From: Semisulcospira habei
Lineage: Eukaryota; Mollusca; Gastropoda; Semisulcospiridae
NCBI GenBank assembly: GCA_036245525.1
Contig: BTPG01000002.1
Coordinates: 123,612,951 to 123,676,950 of the forward strand
Length of the DNA: 64,000 nucleotides
Direction: 5' to 3'
Shown here: positions 23,355-33,700 of the stretch, piece by piece
Layout of the letters: every line of letters begins with the position of its first letter
Position numbering within the stretch: the stretch's first letter is position 1
Notes under the pieces: generated by a model
The model's input: only the letters and a program-made list of their open reading frames with translations
Databases searched by the model: none
Told to the model about the DNA's origin: nothing
Program-made: the position numbers and the translations under genes

Positions 23355-24953
23355 ATAACCCACCATTAACCCTCGTACTGTAACCACCCCACCCGGGTCT
23401 GCCTTGGGGGACTTGGGTGGGGTTAGGTATTTTTTAGTTCCCAGGGTCACCCTGGTCAGCCCCACAGGGTGGGTTTTTCTCTCTATTCTGGGGCATGTGT
23501 TTCTGTCTACCCTTTGTCCATTCACCTGTATTTGCCTTTTTAAAACTCTCCCTACTGTCTGCACTGCCTGTAGTTCTTGATATTGGATGTGTGTTGCTAA
23601 ATGGTCTTAGCTTTATTTAGGCCCCATGTTGTAGGTTTATTTAACGTATTTGACCGGCTGGCGACATACATTCAATTTTCTGTTTATTTTTTTTTTTTCA
23701 CAAGCAGTGCAGGCACGTCCTGAGAAAGCCTTGTTGCTGTCGGGACGTTAAGCAATGTACAATCAATCAATCAATCGTACTGTAACCAAAAAAGCCATAA
23801 AACCAACTACCTTTGCTGCAGTACTGATCATCCAACTGACAACTGTGCCTATTATATCAGGCAAAGCGTCCATTGCTTTCACAGCCAATTTCTTAAGCAA
23901 GTCAGATATATGAGACAACTGTTTCTTTACCCATGACTCTAAATCTTTTGTGTCTGTTGGGGTCGGTGGGCCTGGTGGACCTGGAGGTGCTGCACCCCCA
24001 CCACCCCCACCACTGCCAGAGACAGCTAACACAACAGTACTGATAATAAACCCAAGAGCTGTAATTAAACTAGCAATTGTGATACCCTGTTCTCTGAAAA
24101 GTGTTTTCAATCTCTCAGCCAGAGTAGTGTCTTCGTGAAGTATTTTCTGAATAGTTTATCTAATCCTGTTGACTTGTGTTTTCAGTTTTTCCCTCCCAAT
24201 ACTAATCACTTCTAACCGCCCTGATCTTTCTATCTGCAAATCATTTAATCTGTGTTGGATTCTTTCTTTCATTTCTGTGTCAAGATTCCCATTGTCTGCG
24301 GTAGCCAGTTTCTCTTTTTCACGTTCTATGTGTTTATCAAGCTCACCTAGTTTGGCAACATTGTTTACCATCTCACCTCTTATTGTCTGTAATGATTTAT
24401 CCAAGCCAATTATCTCTCTCATTGACAAAGGTGGGTCTTCTATTGTTTTCATAGCATCATTTATTTGACCTTCAGTAAATGAAGTTTCTTGTATTACTGT
24501 GTTTGCTATTTCTGGTAGGCTTGTTACTGGTGCCATTTCAATTTCTTGCCCTGTTGGTAACCTTGTTTGTGTGTCGTGAAGGGCACTAACCAGTCTTGGC
24601 GTGACGGGAGACCCTCCAATTCCAAGGTACCTTGCCAACCCAGAGTTACCACCGACTTCACCTTTAATTGTACTTAAAGCTCTAAACTTAGAAGGATTAT
24701 TTTTATGTGTTAGATATATTTCCCCTCTGTCCGTATTTACAAATAAGTGTCCTTTATCATATTTAAACTGATTAGGATCTATTACATCTGGGCGCGCTCC
24801 AACACTGTCATAAAATGAGTTTACTTTGTCTTTTAACAGTTCATGATACATACTACTACTAGTTACCATTCCAGTCATATCTGTGATACTGGTATATGAG
24901 ACATTCATGTCATCCATTTCAAAATCTTCATGACCAAATCCTCCCGCTGCCAT
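23331..24953 (-). pseudogene. Polinton coiled-coil/membrane protein (fragment copy, broken)
   Basis: From 24953 the minus strand encodes an acidic Met-rich start (MAAGGFGHEDFEMDDM), an N-terminal domain, then a long charged coiled coil (about residues 170-265) with IEREKEKLATAD. A TAA replaces a sense codon at about 24154-24156, where 37522-41945 reads on. Past it come a membrane segment (SLITALGFIISTVVLAVSG), a Gly/Pro-rich linker and two further hydrophobic stretches. A SINE (23387-23774) splits the last membrane helix. The gene starts 40 bp from the divergent capsid gene. No enzymatic motif is visible. A capsid-linked membrane role is only inferred from context. Confidence 0.8.
23387..23774 (+). 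mobile_element. SINE-like repeat R1 (copy 2)
   Basis: Same structure as 17048-17438, ending in (AATC)n. The 13-bp TCGTACTGTAACC appears at 23374-23386 and 23775-23787. The uninterrupted copy of the coiled-coil gene has the corresponding sequence only once (near 41897), proving this is an insertion into coding DNA. Confidence 0.92.
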
Positions 24954-24993
24954 TGTTTTATTAATTTATTATATTTTATTGTGCATAATAAAA
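24954..24993. promoter_or_regulatory. 40-bp divergent promoter between Polinton coiled-coil and capsid genes
   Basis: The AT-rich spacer has a near-palindrome TTTATTGTGCATAATAAA next to the capsid ATG. It matches 37482-37521 at 39 of 40 positions, although the adjacent coding ends have several changes. The promoter role is inferred from divergent starts and conservation. Confidence 0.6.
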
Positions 24994-25191
24994 ATGACAC
25001 AGTCTTACGGATCAAAGTTAGACCTATACAGAAAACTACGTGAGCCTCTTGGTGTTAAGGGCATTAGACAATCAATCGTCATCACAAACAATCCAAGTAC
25101 CGTAGACCAGAATCAAACACTTCCAGTCAAGTTTCCAAACCTAGGCCCCAGTGACGTTATTGTTCCTGGCACTGCACGCCTAGCATTTAAT
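24994..25191 (+). pseudogene. Polinton major capsid protein, N-terminal fragment
   Basis: ATG 24994 starts 66 codons (MTQSYGSKLD...GTARLAFN) that differ from the 37481 gene at about four residues. Homology then stops abruptly at 25191, where the sequence runs into an A-rich stretch. This is the right edge of the inverted Polinton fragment. The remaining ~85% of the capsid gene is absent. Confidence 0.88.
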
Positions 25192-25617
25192 TTCTGGAAA
25201 AAAAAAAACTCTCAAGCTCTGTCCTCACACTTATGTTTACATTCTAGTTCACGCATGACAAGACTGACAAAACCCTTTCAATTTGGTGGGGACATGCTTT
25301 TCACGGCGCCCATTCACAGGCCACACTTGAAAAGATCCTTAGAAAATTGTACAGCAGACCGTGTGTGAATGGGGGCTTCACCAACATAAAGGCTTGTACT
25401 GAGTAAATAGAGTCACATGAGCCCCGCTTTACAACATTTTCAGTTAATTGTAGTGTTTGATTTCTCATTATGAGTAGGTTTGAGAGGCTTGTTTATCATT
25501 GAGTTACTGGTACATGTTAAGGTTTCTGTTTGCTTGAGTACAAATACACACGCACTAGCACACACACACACATGGGAGGCTTGTTTAACTGTTAAGGTTC
25601 TGTTTGCTTGAGTACAA

Positions 25618-25680
<63 letters not shown>

Positions 25681-26268
25681 GTGACAAACATTAACTGGCA
25701 TACATACATATATACATACTAACATAAAACATGTATAAACAAAAACATTAAGTACAAACCTTGCAACACAGGTACACATCATTTTCACAAGGGTAATATC
25801 CCATGACAATCACACACCTGACAGAGCTGGTAGACCATGTCTGCCACACACACTCGGTATGCTGTTGTGGTCTATACAATTTCAGCTATGTTACACATGG
25901 GCCCTTGCATGCGTAGGCTTTTTGCTCAAAATTATGACGAGACTGATTTCAGTGCAAACAGACTGGTGTTCATGACTCACTGCAGGGTAAACAAAATGAC
26001 AGTTTAAATATACACAGACTTAAACAGAACAGTATCACCTTTTCAGCACAGGTATATTCTCTTTATATCTCTTTGTGAGTAGACTGCTGGTTTTTAGCGA
26101 CATACGTTTTCCACGAGCCAGTCCAAATACACTCCTGCACTCCGCAGGACTACCTGAAAAATATGTCGCGTTAACGTGAATGAGGTCAAGTAACGATCAT
26201 TGTTTGCTGAATAGCCTGTCCCCTACTGTTGCTCATGTTGCTAGGAACAGAAGTGACGCATTTATACA
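25192..26268. other. No gene; (AC)n microsatellite at 25619-25677
   Basis: A short phrase ('gaggcttgttta', 'gtttgcttgagtacaaatacacac') is duplicated at about 25480-25555 and 25570-25625. The second copy runs into about 28 AC units. No exon or element termini were found. Confidence 0.7.
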
Positions 26269-26978
26269 TTAACTCACTCCACCCGGATCACCGCGATCCC
26301 GGTGATGGCCTGCACAACGCTTGCACTCTGATCACCGCGATCGCGGGTTGTGACGTTGGCCGCCTTCTACAAGAACTGGGGATTTCTGAATACGAAACTA
26401 ACATGCCTACTGTGCAGGTCTGTTTTCGTACAATGACCCTCATTCCTATTTTTATCACTAGGCCTCACAGTTACTGTAGTAGAGCGTGGTTTTCGAACAT
26501 ACTAGCTTTGCTTACATTTGCGAAACAACATGGCGTTTCTGCGTGCTTCACTCACAACAAGAGCGCAAAGTAATCGTCAATTTACTGTCAGAGAAGTGAT
26601 AGAAATCATCCATATTGAGGGTTCTGATGCAGAAGAGTCTGAGGAAGACAGTGATAGCATTTTTGAACCAGCAGAGAGTGAGGAGAACGCATCTGATTGA
26701 ACTGTTCGGTGGGTCACAAGTGAACTGATAACCGATTACACTTGGAAGTGCAGTGTGGAAAATAAATGGTATCTTTACTATGCTCCAGAATATACATTTT
26801 TGGGGTTAGTAACTCAAAATTTTGTATATGCATGCACTCATTTACTAATCAACTAACCTGAAAATTTTATTTACATTTGTCAGAAAGTGTTTTTTTAATG
26901 ATTTTTTTTCTAACCCATCGAAACAGCCAGTATACAGAGCATTGCTAACGAAAAAACAGCCAGTGCTGATTGAGTTAA
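26269..26978 (+). mobile_element. Internally deleted piggyBac-like element
   Basis: The segment is bounded by TTAA (26269-26272) and TTAA (26975-26978), with short inverted ends TTAACTCACTC and TTAACTCAATC. It contains a truncated frame with the acidic start seen in piggyBac transposases, but no DDD catalytic domain. The ends are short and imperfect, so class assignment is tentative. Confidence 0.5.
26530..26700 (+). pseudogene. piggyBac-like transposase N-terminal remnant
   Basis: ATG 26530 opens 56 codons. A basic start (MAFLRASLTTRAQSNR) is followed by a strongly acidic patch (DAEESEEDSDSIFEP). Transposases of the PGBD type often begin with an acidic region like this. The frame stops at 26698-26700, and nothing resembling the DDE core follows. 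It may instead be an unrelated acidic peptide. Confidence 0.4.
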
Positions 26979-27604
26979 CATACATGTCTTCATAGCCACC
27001 TCACATAGAGAAAGAGGTCTGATTTAAAAGTTTATATAGATGTGCTATTACGTACCTGTCTCTTTAATCCAGTGTACAGTTAACATGAAAAAGCTGTAGA
27101 CTTGTTTGCCTACAGTGAGTCATAAACACCTGTCTGTCTGCACCGAAATTGGTCTCGTCACACACACAAACACTTTCACACACACACAAACAAAAAACAA
27201 AACACACACACACACACACACACACACGCACTAGCACACACACGCTAACACACACACACACATGCTAACATACACACAAAATCACCATACATGACACCCG
27301 ACGCCAAAACTCAAGGTTTAAGTATGGCCTCATGCCAGTGAAATATTATTGTAAGATTTTTCTTCCGGGTGCATACTGTCTAAACAAGCCTGACGTGAGT
27401 CATTGAAACCCACCAGCCCGTGAGAGATAATAACTCTTATTCAATTTCACGCCCTGTGGGCTAGACTGGTGTACATGACTAGACTGTAAATAAGGTGAAA
27501 AGAGACACCTCAGAAAATCATACCTTGCTTTATACAGACACCCGACTGAGTACATATACAACAGATCTTCAAGACACCCCCCCCCCCCAACACAGACACA
27601 CACT

Positions 27605-27642
<38 letters not shown>

Positions 27643-28145
27643 AAGAGTTTGCGGTTGATTGATTTGTGAAAAATCATTGTGAAATATTTTTGCCTTGCGC
27701 CACACCACAAATTATTGACTTGTTATTGCACCCTGTGTCTAGTGCTTTCTCAAATATAACCCAGTGCCCAGCAACCTCTCAGCTAGTCAGAGTGGTGGGG
27801 TTGTTTTTTTAAATCTGTGGTTATGTCATTTATAGTCTAAGGGAGACAACTTTGTATAGTGTTTTTTTTCTCCAGTGATTATGTAGATATAAGTGATTAT
27901 GTCCCATGAGCAGAGAATAAATAGTGTGTTTACTGCTGTGGTTTCAATCTAAATCTATCTAGCTTACATAAAGCGGTAACACGACAGGGTAAACTAAAAA
28001 ACTATTGACTACATAGCTGATTGGTGTAAACGTATAAAATTACTGTTGTGTAACTTCCTAGAAAACATGATTTTGCTTGATAACAATTTTAAAGTTGCAT
28101 GCAATTTTGTTTTTGTTTTTAATTTTTTTTTAAATTACAATATAA
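26979..28145. other. No gene; (AC)n tracts; left flank of the Polinton
   Basis: (AC)n runs lie at about 27170-27260 and 27596-27640, and a C run at about 27577-27588. The Polinton left end must be within about 27.7-28.14 kb, but I found no inverted match to 44.3-44.7 kb that would mark a TIR. Confidence 0.6.
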
Positions 28146-28679
28146 ATGAACCCTGATGAACTCCTTCTATTGAATGATATCAATGCTGCAGAAAACAAAG
28201 ACTTAGATGTGAAAAAACAACGTCTTTTGTCTGTGATTGTTTCTGGAAAGTCAAAGGCTTATCTCGGGAAACAATACATGACAGAGGACATTGAATCTCT
28301 TACGGCTGACGAGCTAATCAAGCTTCATTTGAAATATGAAAACCACATCGCTTCACTAATGACTCGTGATTTAAGTCGATCTCTTGTATGCCTATACACA
28401 AAAGCAGTGAGTCACTTTCTACCTGTGGACGCTGACAGTCTTTCACACGACCTTGAAAGCAATCCTATTGTTTCAAGTTCAATTGGCAAATTAGCATGCA
28501 TCATGTTTTACAAGTTTGGAAATTACCTTGCACCTGCCGTAACCCTTCTTGTTACAGGGAGTCATATTGATTTTTCAAAATTAAATTTTACTGCAGAAGA
28601 AAATGGACGAGACCCAGAAGACTCCACAACAGAACCACGATCCTGTTTTGACGCAGGTTCAAACTGTGACGAAGACTAA
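28146..28679 (+). CDS. Polinton accessory protein, 177 aa
   Basis: ATG 28146 follows an A/T-rich leader (ACAATATAAATG). The protein is mostly helical, with an acidic N-terminus and a DELIKLHLKYENH helix. An SIGKLACIMFYKFGNYLAPAV segment and a hydrophobic stretch (about residues 120-145) follow, then an acidic, Ser-rich tail. Proteins of this size with a '.LAP' hydrophobic end recur beside the integrase in animal Polintons. Their function is unknown. Its 3' end overlaps the next gene (start 28603) in another frame by 77 bases. No disabling lesion is visible. Confidence 0.72.
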   Translation: MNPDELLLLNDINAAENKDLDVKKQRLLSVIVSGKSKAYLGKQYMTEDIESLTADELIKLHLKYENHIASLMTRDLSRSLVCLYTKAVSHFLPVDADSLSHDLESNPIVSSSIGKLACIMFYKFGNYLAPAVTLLVTGSHIDFSKLNFTAEENGRDPEDSTTEPRSCFDAGSNCDED

Positions 28680-29065
28680 AAGTCCAGGCAGGGTTGAGGC
28701 TGGAAAAAGATTAGCCGAATATAATAGACAAAAAAAAATTACAGCTTCAAGCGCAAACAGAAAAGGATCATGTATCTGATCCACTGTCAGGACCGTCAGG
28801 ACCGTCAGCACCATCAGGACCAGTGTCGGTACCGTCACACCCTTATCAAAGTGAGAGACAAACAACCCAGTCTAACCCTGACCCTGACCCCGAACCTCAA
28901 ACAGCAAAATATGTAGTTGCCGCATTTGTTGTCGGATCTGGTTTTGTAGCTTACCAATTATACAAAAAATACAAACCACTGACTCGTACAGTGACCAAAA
29001 AAATTAAACACTCCATCATCAAAAACAGAAGTCTCCAAATTACCAGTAACATCCAAAGCCGTTGA
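28603..29065 (+). pseudogene. Polinton small TM protein, frameshifted at a poly(A) run
   Basis: ATG 28603 opens a frame with SPGRVEAGKRLAEYNRQKK, a signature seen in Polinton small proteins. A run of nine As near 28730 throws the frame, and it stops soon after. One base away the reading continues through a Gln-rich helix, a Ser/Gly/Pro repeat (about 28785-28830) and a membrane helix (YVVAAFVVGSGFVAYQLY) with a basic tail, ending at 29065. A one-base homopolymer change, biological or from sequencing, explains the break. It overlaps the preceding gene by 77 bases. Confidence 0.72.
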
Positions 29066-29120
29066 CCCATTTTATATGGAGTAAATAAAAATATTATTTT
29101 AATTTTTATTGCCTAAGAAA

Positions 29121-29352
29121 ATGAACGACTCAAAGAATTTAATGAACCTCGTCTATCACTCTGCCGTAATAAGTGGACTAGCAGTAGCGTATTCTATGCT
29201 GGGGGAAAAGTCTTCTCAAAATGAGGTCTGTAGACTTGAGCAGATTGGATCTGGAAGACAGTGCTAAATTAATCATGATTGTTACAGCATCGATTGCGAC
29301 AAAAGATTTTCTTGTCAAGCAGGGAATTATTCCCGAAAATATATCTATGTAA
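29121..29352 (+). pseudogene. Polinton mini membrane protein, frameshifted
   Basis: ATG 29121 gives MNDSKNLMNLVYHSAVISGLAVAYSML. A G-run (about 29201-29205) then shifts the frame to an early stop. In the next frame the sequence continues with LSRLDLEDSAKLIMIVTASIATKDF and ends IIPENISM at 29350-29352. The 'L(D)..D..K......ASI.TKD(F/Y)...(Q)GIIPENI' pattern recurs in Polinton-encoded ~75-aa membrane proteins. It is too short and broken to stand out by frame length. Function is unknown. Confidence 0.65.
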
Positions 29353-29363
29353 ATAAAAATAAT

Positions 29364-29798
29364 ATGGCGACTTTGGCAGTAATAATTGGTGGTGCCATGG
29401 TCAACGCTCTGGCATTTAGTGGCTCAAATTATCTCTTTTCAAAAGTGGGTAGAGAAGAATCTGCAGAAGAAATGAAACGTCACAATGAGGCATCAGAAAA
29501 ACTCGCTCAAGCGCAACAAGAATATGAAAAGAATAGAATTGAGAAACTTGATTTTATCAATGAAAAACTCAGACTTGAAGGTCACGCACAGCATACGTTT
29601 TCAAATACAGACGAAGCAATCCGTGAGTATTTTTTAGTCACTGGTAATGACATGTCTACCCCAAAACCGAAACTAAGTGACTATTACAAACCGAGTACAG
29701 AACAAAGAAACGTGGAGATAATCTTTGTTCTAGTGGGAATGACATTAGTTTATTTTACAGGAGTTTTCATTGCTAGAAAAAATGGCATCCGAAAATAA
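29364..29798 (+). CDS. Polinton two-TM coiled-coil protein, 144 aa
   Basis: ATG 29364 follows AATAAAAATAAT. It has an N-terminal membrane helix (TLAVIIGGAMVNALAFSGSNYLF), then a charged coiled coil (about residues 28-65, rich in E, K, Q). A polar linker with TPKPKLSDYYKPS and a C-terminal membrane helix (IIFVLVGMTLVYFTGVFIA) with a basic end follow. The frame is intact. The last 17 bases overlap the integrase start, indicating tight viral-style packing. A virion or membrane role is inferred only from the architecture. Confidence 0.72.
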   Translation: MATLAVIIGGAMVNALAFSGSNYLFSKVGREESAEEMKRHNEASEKLAQAQQEYEKNRIEKLDFINEKLRLEGHAQHTFSNTDEAIREYFLVTGNDMSTPKPKLSDYYKPSTEQRNVEIIFVLVGMTLVYFTGVFIARKNGIRK

Positions 29799-30756
29799 AC
29801 TATCAAAAATATATTACTCCCCATCAGGCTATTGGAAAGGAGTAACAGCTATTCAAAAATTACATGCCGCTGTGGGCGGAGATATAACACTCAATCAAGT
29901 CAAACAATGGTTACAGAGACAAGCTGTTTGGCAGATATATCTCCCTGCGCCAAGAAAAATATCTAGACCCCATTTTGAAAACACTACCCCAAATGACACA
30001 CATCAAATGGACCTCCTGTTCCTACCACATGATACAATAAGAAAGAAACGATACAAGTACGCATTAACTGTTGTTGACATTGTGTCAAGGTACAAAGACG
30101 CTGAACCCATATCTGACAAAACAGCCAGTACAGTTGCTACAGCATTAACAAAAATATATAGTCGAGGCCCTTTAAGATACCCCAGACTTGTTCAAGTTGA
30201 TGACGGATCAGAATTCAAAGGTGCTGTTAATCAGTTATTTGCGAAGCATGGCGTAATAGTCAGACGAGGCATACTGGGTGTGCACAGATCACAGGCAATT
30301 GTTGAAAACTTTAACAAACAGTTATCAGAGAGACTTTTCAGTTACCAGTATTCTAAGGAACTCATGCATGACACCCGGAACACTGAGTGGGTAAAGAGAT
30401 TACCACATGTGATAAAAGCAATGAACAATGAAGGTCATGGCTTACGCTTAAAGCCTGTTGATGCTATTAAATTGAAAACAATTACAGAGCCAAAAACAGG
30501 ACCAACCCCAGCACCCGACACAAGTTTATTTACCAAACAGGTGAGATATTTTTATCAGCCAGGGGAGGCTGAAAACGACGTGAAGCGCAGAGCGACAGAC
30601 CCCATCTGGTCAACATCTGTACACAATATAAAAAAAATAATTCCCGGTCCTGACGCAACAATATATTACCTGTATGACCCTGCACCCCAGAGGGCATTTG
30701 TCAGAGAAGAATTACAGATTATTCCCCCAGACACCGTTACTCATTTCAGTAACTAA
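29782..30756 (+). CDS. Polinton integrase (retroviral-type DDE)
   Basis: ATG 29782 (MASENKLSK) gives 324 residues. An N-terminal helical DNA-binding part (GDITLNQVKQWLQRQ) precedes the rve catalytic core. The core has HQMDLLF (first Asp, about 30010), QVDDGSEFKG (second Asp, about 30200) and SQAIVENFN (Glu, about 30304). The second Asp and the Glu are 34 residues apart, close to the retroviral D35E spacing. The C-terminal ~70 residues form a small beta-rich DNA-binding module like those behind Polinton and LTR integrases. The enzyme would insert linear element DNA into the host genome. All three catalytic residues and the frame are intact, unlike most other core genes here. It converges with the polymerase gene. 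Confidence 0.93.
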   Translation: MASENKLSKIYYSPSGYWKGVTAIQKLHAAVGGDITLNQVKQWLQRQAVWQIYLPAPRKISRPHFENTTPNDTHQMDLLFLPHDTIRKKRYKYALTVVDIVSRYKDAEPISDKTASTVATALTKIYSRGPLRYPRLVQVDDGSEFKGAVNQLFAKHGVIVRRGILGVHRSQAIVENFNKQLSERLFSYQYSKELMHDTRNTEWVKRLPHVIKAMNNEGHGLRLKPVDAIKLKTITEPKTGPTPAPDTSLFTKQVRYFYQPGEAENDVKRRATDPIWSTSVHNIKKIIPGPDATIYYLYDPAPQRAFVREELQIIPPDTVTHFSN

Positions 30757-33700
30757 CTCATCAATTAATTCATCAACCAGTTCATCAACTATTTCTTCAG
30801 ATAACTTGAGTCTGTAATGCCCAGGCACATAAGCTTTTTCCTTACTGTGAAAAACACGTTTCGTGTCCCCAACTGCAAGTGACTTCTTATGCGTTTGAAT
30901 CATTTCAAGATTGTGTTTGTTCGATCTCAGTGACTTGTTTGCATAATCAGGCATTAATGCACCATCTAACACTTGCTTATAATGTTCATGACGAATGTCT
31001 TTATTTTTTATCGCTGATTGTTTTATTCCTTTGGCTTTGGACTGACTCCCTTTCTGGCGCAGTATAGAATACATTTTTGACCTCAGTCCAACCTACTCAA
31101 CTATAGGCACTCCATTTAGTTCATCTTTAAATTTTCCAGGCACTTTTTTGTTTTGTGTGCTGTACAGCGGGTGATCTTTAGGATAGTCAGATGTGTCGTA
31201 CATGTGTAACTCTGTTTTCATGTCTTCATAAAAGTCTTCAGTACACACATCAATGATCATAGAGTCAGTGTCAGTGTATAGCAGACGACACTCAGGATAC
31301 TTCGGTTTGAAGTAATCATAATAAAATTCAAGCATTAACAGTTTTGACAACTCAAGAATTGCCATACCAATGAATACTGGCTTGTCCAGTTTGACAATCT
31401 TTTTTTTGAGTGACACTGCATACAATGATAAATGAAACTCTTTGTACCCTGTGTACTGTGGCTTACCTGTAAGTTTAATTGCACCCGATTCAGTTGTGAC
31501 AAGTCTCACATCTTTGCGGTGATGAGGATTTTCCATTGTCTTGCCAAAACAGGCATTGTTCATAAGCTTAAAGAAGTCTTTGTCAAATGCAGTGTTGCCG
31601 TCTCTGGCACGCAATGTTGTGTTCTTCATTATGTAATCTTTCATGAAAGCACTCTGATCAAATTGAATACCACTGTGAACTTTCTTTAGTACTAACCCGT
31701 GTCTGATGTAAAACTGCAGTAAGCGATAGTGACAAACGTAACTGAATTTGTCACTCAGATTTGGCACAAGGTTAGTGTCTTCTTTTTTCCCCGTCAAAGA
31801 CATTTTCTCAACAGCTAAGGGATAATCATTATGGTAGTCATGTAGATGGTGTGGGTACTCCAGGTCGACTTCAAAGATCCAACCCTTCGCATCATTTTGA
31901 TCATGAGTCATAATATTGTTTGTTATCTCTGTTATGTCACACTGTGACAAATCATAGAGACAAAAGTTTTTCAAGGGCAATAACTCACACATTGTGAACC
32001 CATAAAGGTTATTAGCGTCCAAGTACGTAATGAATGACCTTGGCCTTGAGGGGTCAAACCCCGGGCCGTCCAGATATTTGTTGTTGGCTTTTGCATAATT
32101 GTTCGCTGCAATACTAATACCACCTCTCAATCCACGTTCCACCATTTCACCCATCGTACGATCAGACAACAGGTCTATAGATATCTTACTGGATTTCAAA
32201 AATGCATCCCATGTCATGCCAGGACTAGTTATGTAGCAAGCTGGGTCAAGTCTGTAGTGCATTAGACCCTTTTCACGATAACTTTCAAATACGTCTGCTA
32301 GCAAACAAACGTCAGCTTTCAAGTACTGGTCATGATAGTCACCAATAGTCCCACGCATCAAGTGCATGTTGGTAATCAGAGTCAGAAATACCTTTTCCAT
32401 TAAGTGTAGAATAAAATTTCTCTTTTGGCGGCAGTCTTGTTTCCTCAAACACAGCCCAGTCACTGATGTACTCATACGGATACACTCCTTTCTTAATCAA
32501 GTCTGGCTCAAAATATTTACTCGTTATTGGATACTCAGTCAGTCCTTCTGCCAAACTAGCCAACCCTAAAGACAAATGTTGCATAGAGTCATAAAATGCT
32601 AATTTGTCTAACCTAAAAGTCAAATATTTTTCAGTTGTCTGGGCAATACAACTAATGTTTTTGTAAGACTCATCCACAGCCTGCATGATAATGTGTGAAT
32701 CATATCCATTGAGATTGTGAAAAAAGATTGGTAACTTATAAGTCTTAGGATCTATTTTTAATAACAAGTTACAATTGTTATGTGCAGCACCTCTGTAACG
32801 CCCAGTTATATGATCATGGTCACAAACTTTATCACCCTGGAGGGGTTGTTCACAAATCCAACACGTCTCAGCTGTATCAAATTTCAGTTTGTCTTCTTCT
32901 GTCATCACCAAAGGCATCTGACATGTTGTGAGATACTGTACTACCTGACTATACAGATGTCTCATTTCTGTTAAAAACAGACATGCTGCATTTTCACCTC
33001 TGAAGATAACAGGTTCTGTATGCTGTCCGTCTGACCTAACAATAATATATCCGAAAGAACACACCACTTGGTCACTCAACTTTACAGTCTTTGGTAATGA
33101 CTCTGGAACAGGACCTTCATACGGAACAACTAGTGATTCAAAATCAGTATACACTACAAACGGCAGCTTTTGTTGATTCCCATAGTTCTTAAAATATACT
33201 TGACTACCAGGATCTGGATACTTAAGTACAGTTTGTATGTCATCAGCCGACCTACAGTGTAAAACATGTTTGTGTGCTACTGAAATAGAAGAAAATCTTT
33301 GTAAACATTTTTTACACACTTCTTGTTTACCATTGTGTTTTGTTGTATGCCCATGAATTAGTCGTGACATATTTCTGATAATTGTGTAGTGGAAGTTATC
33401 ATTATCTCCTATTAGCAACATGTCAACATGTTTATCTTCTGACTGTCCATATGTTGGAGCAAGTGGTGATACTCTAATGGGTTGTAACTTGTCAACAGAT
33501 TCATTATCCCACACATACACATTTACAGATGTACCAGGATTTAGTTTTTCAAACAAGTCTATGTCTTCTATTTTAACAGGGAACTCAATGCCACTAAAGT
33601 TGAGTTCATTTACAAATTTAAAGTAGTTAGATACACGTTCAGGTTTTGTTTTTACAAAGTGTAGTTTAGCAAGCACACACCACATGAAACAATGGTTGTC

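Noticed and set aside
27721..28145. Polinton left TIR matching 44.3-44.7 kb
   Set aside because: By-eye comparison with the reverse complement of the right flank shows no convincing match.
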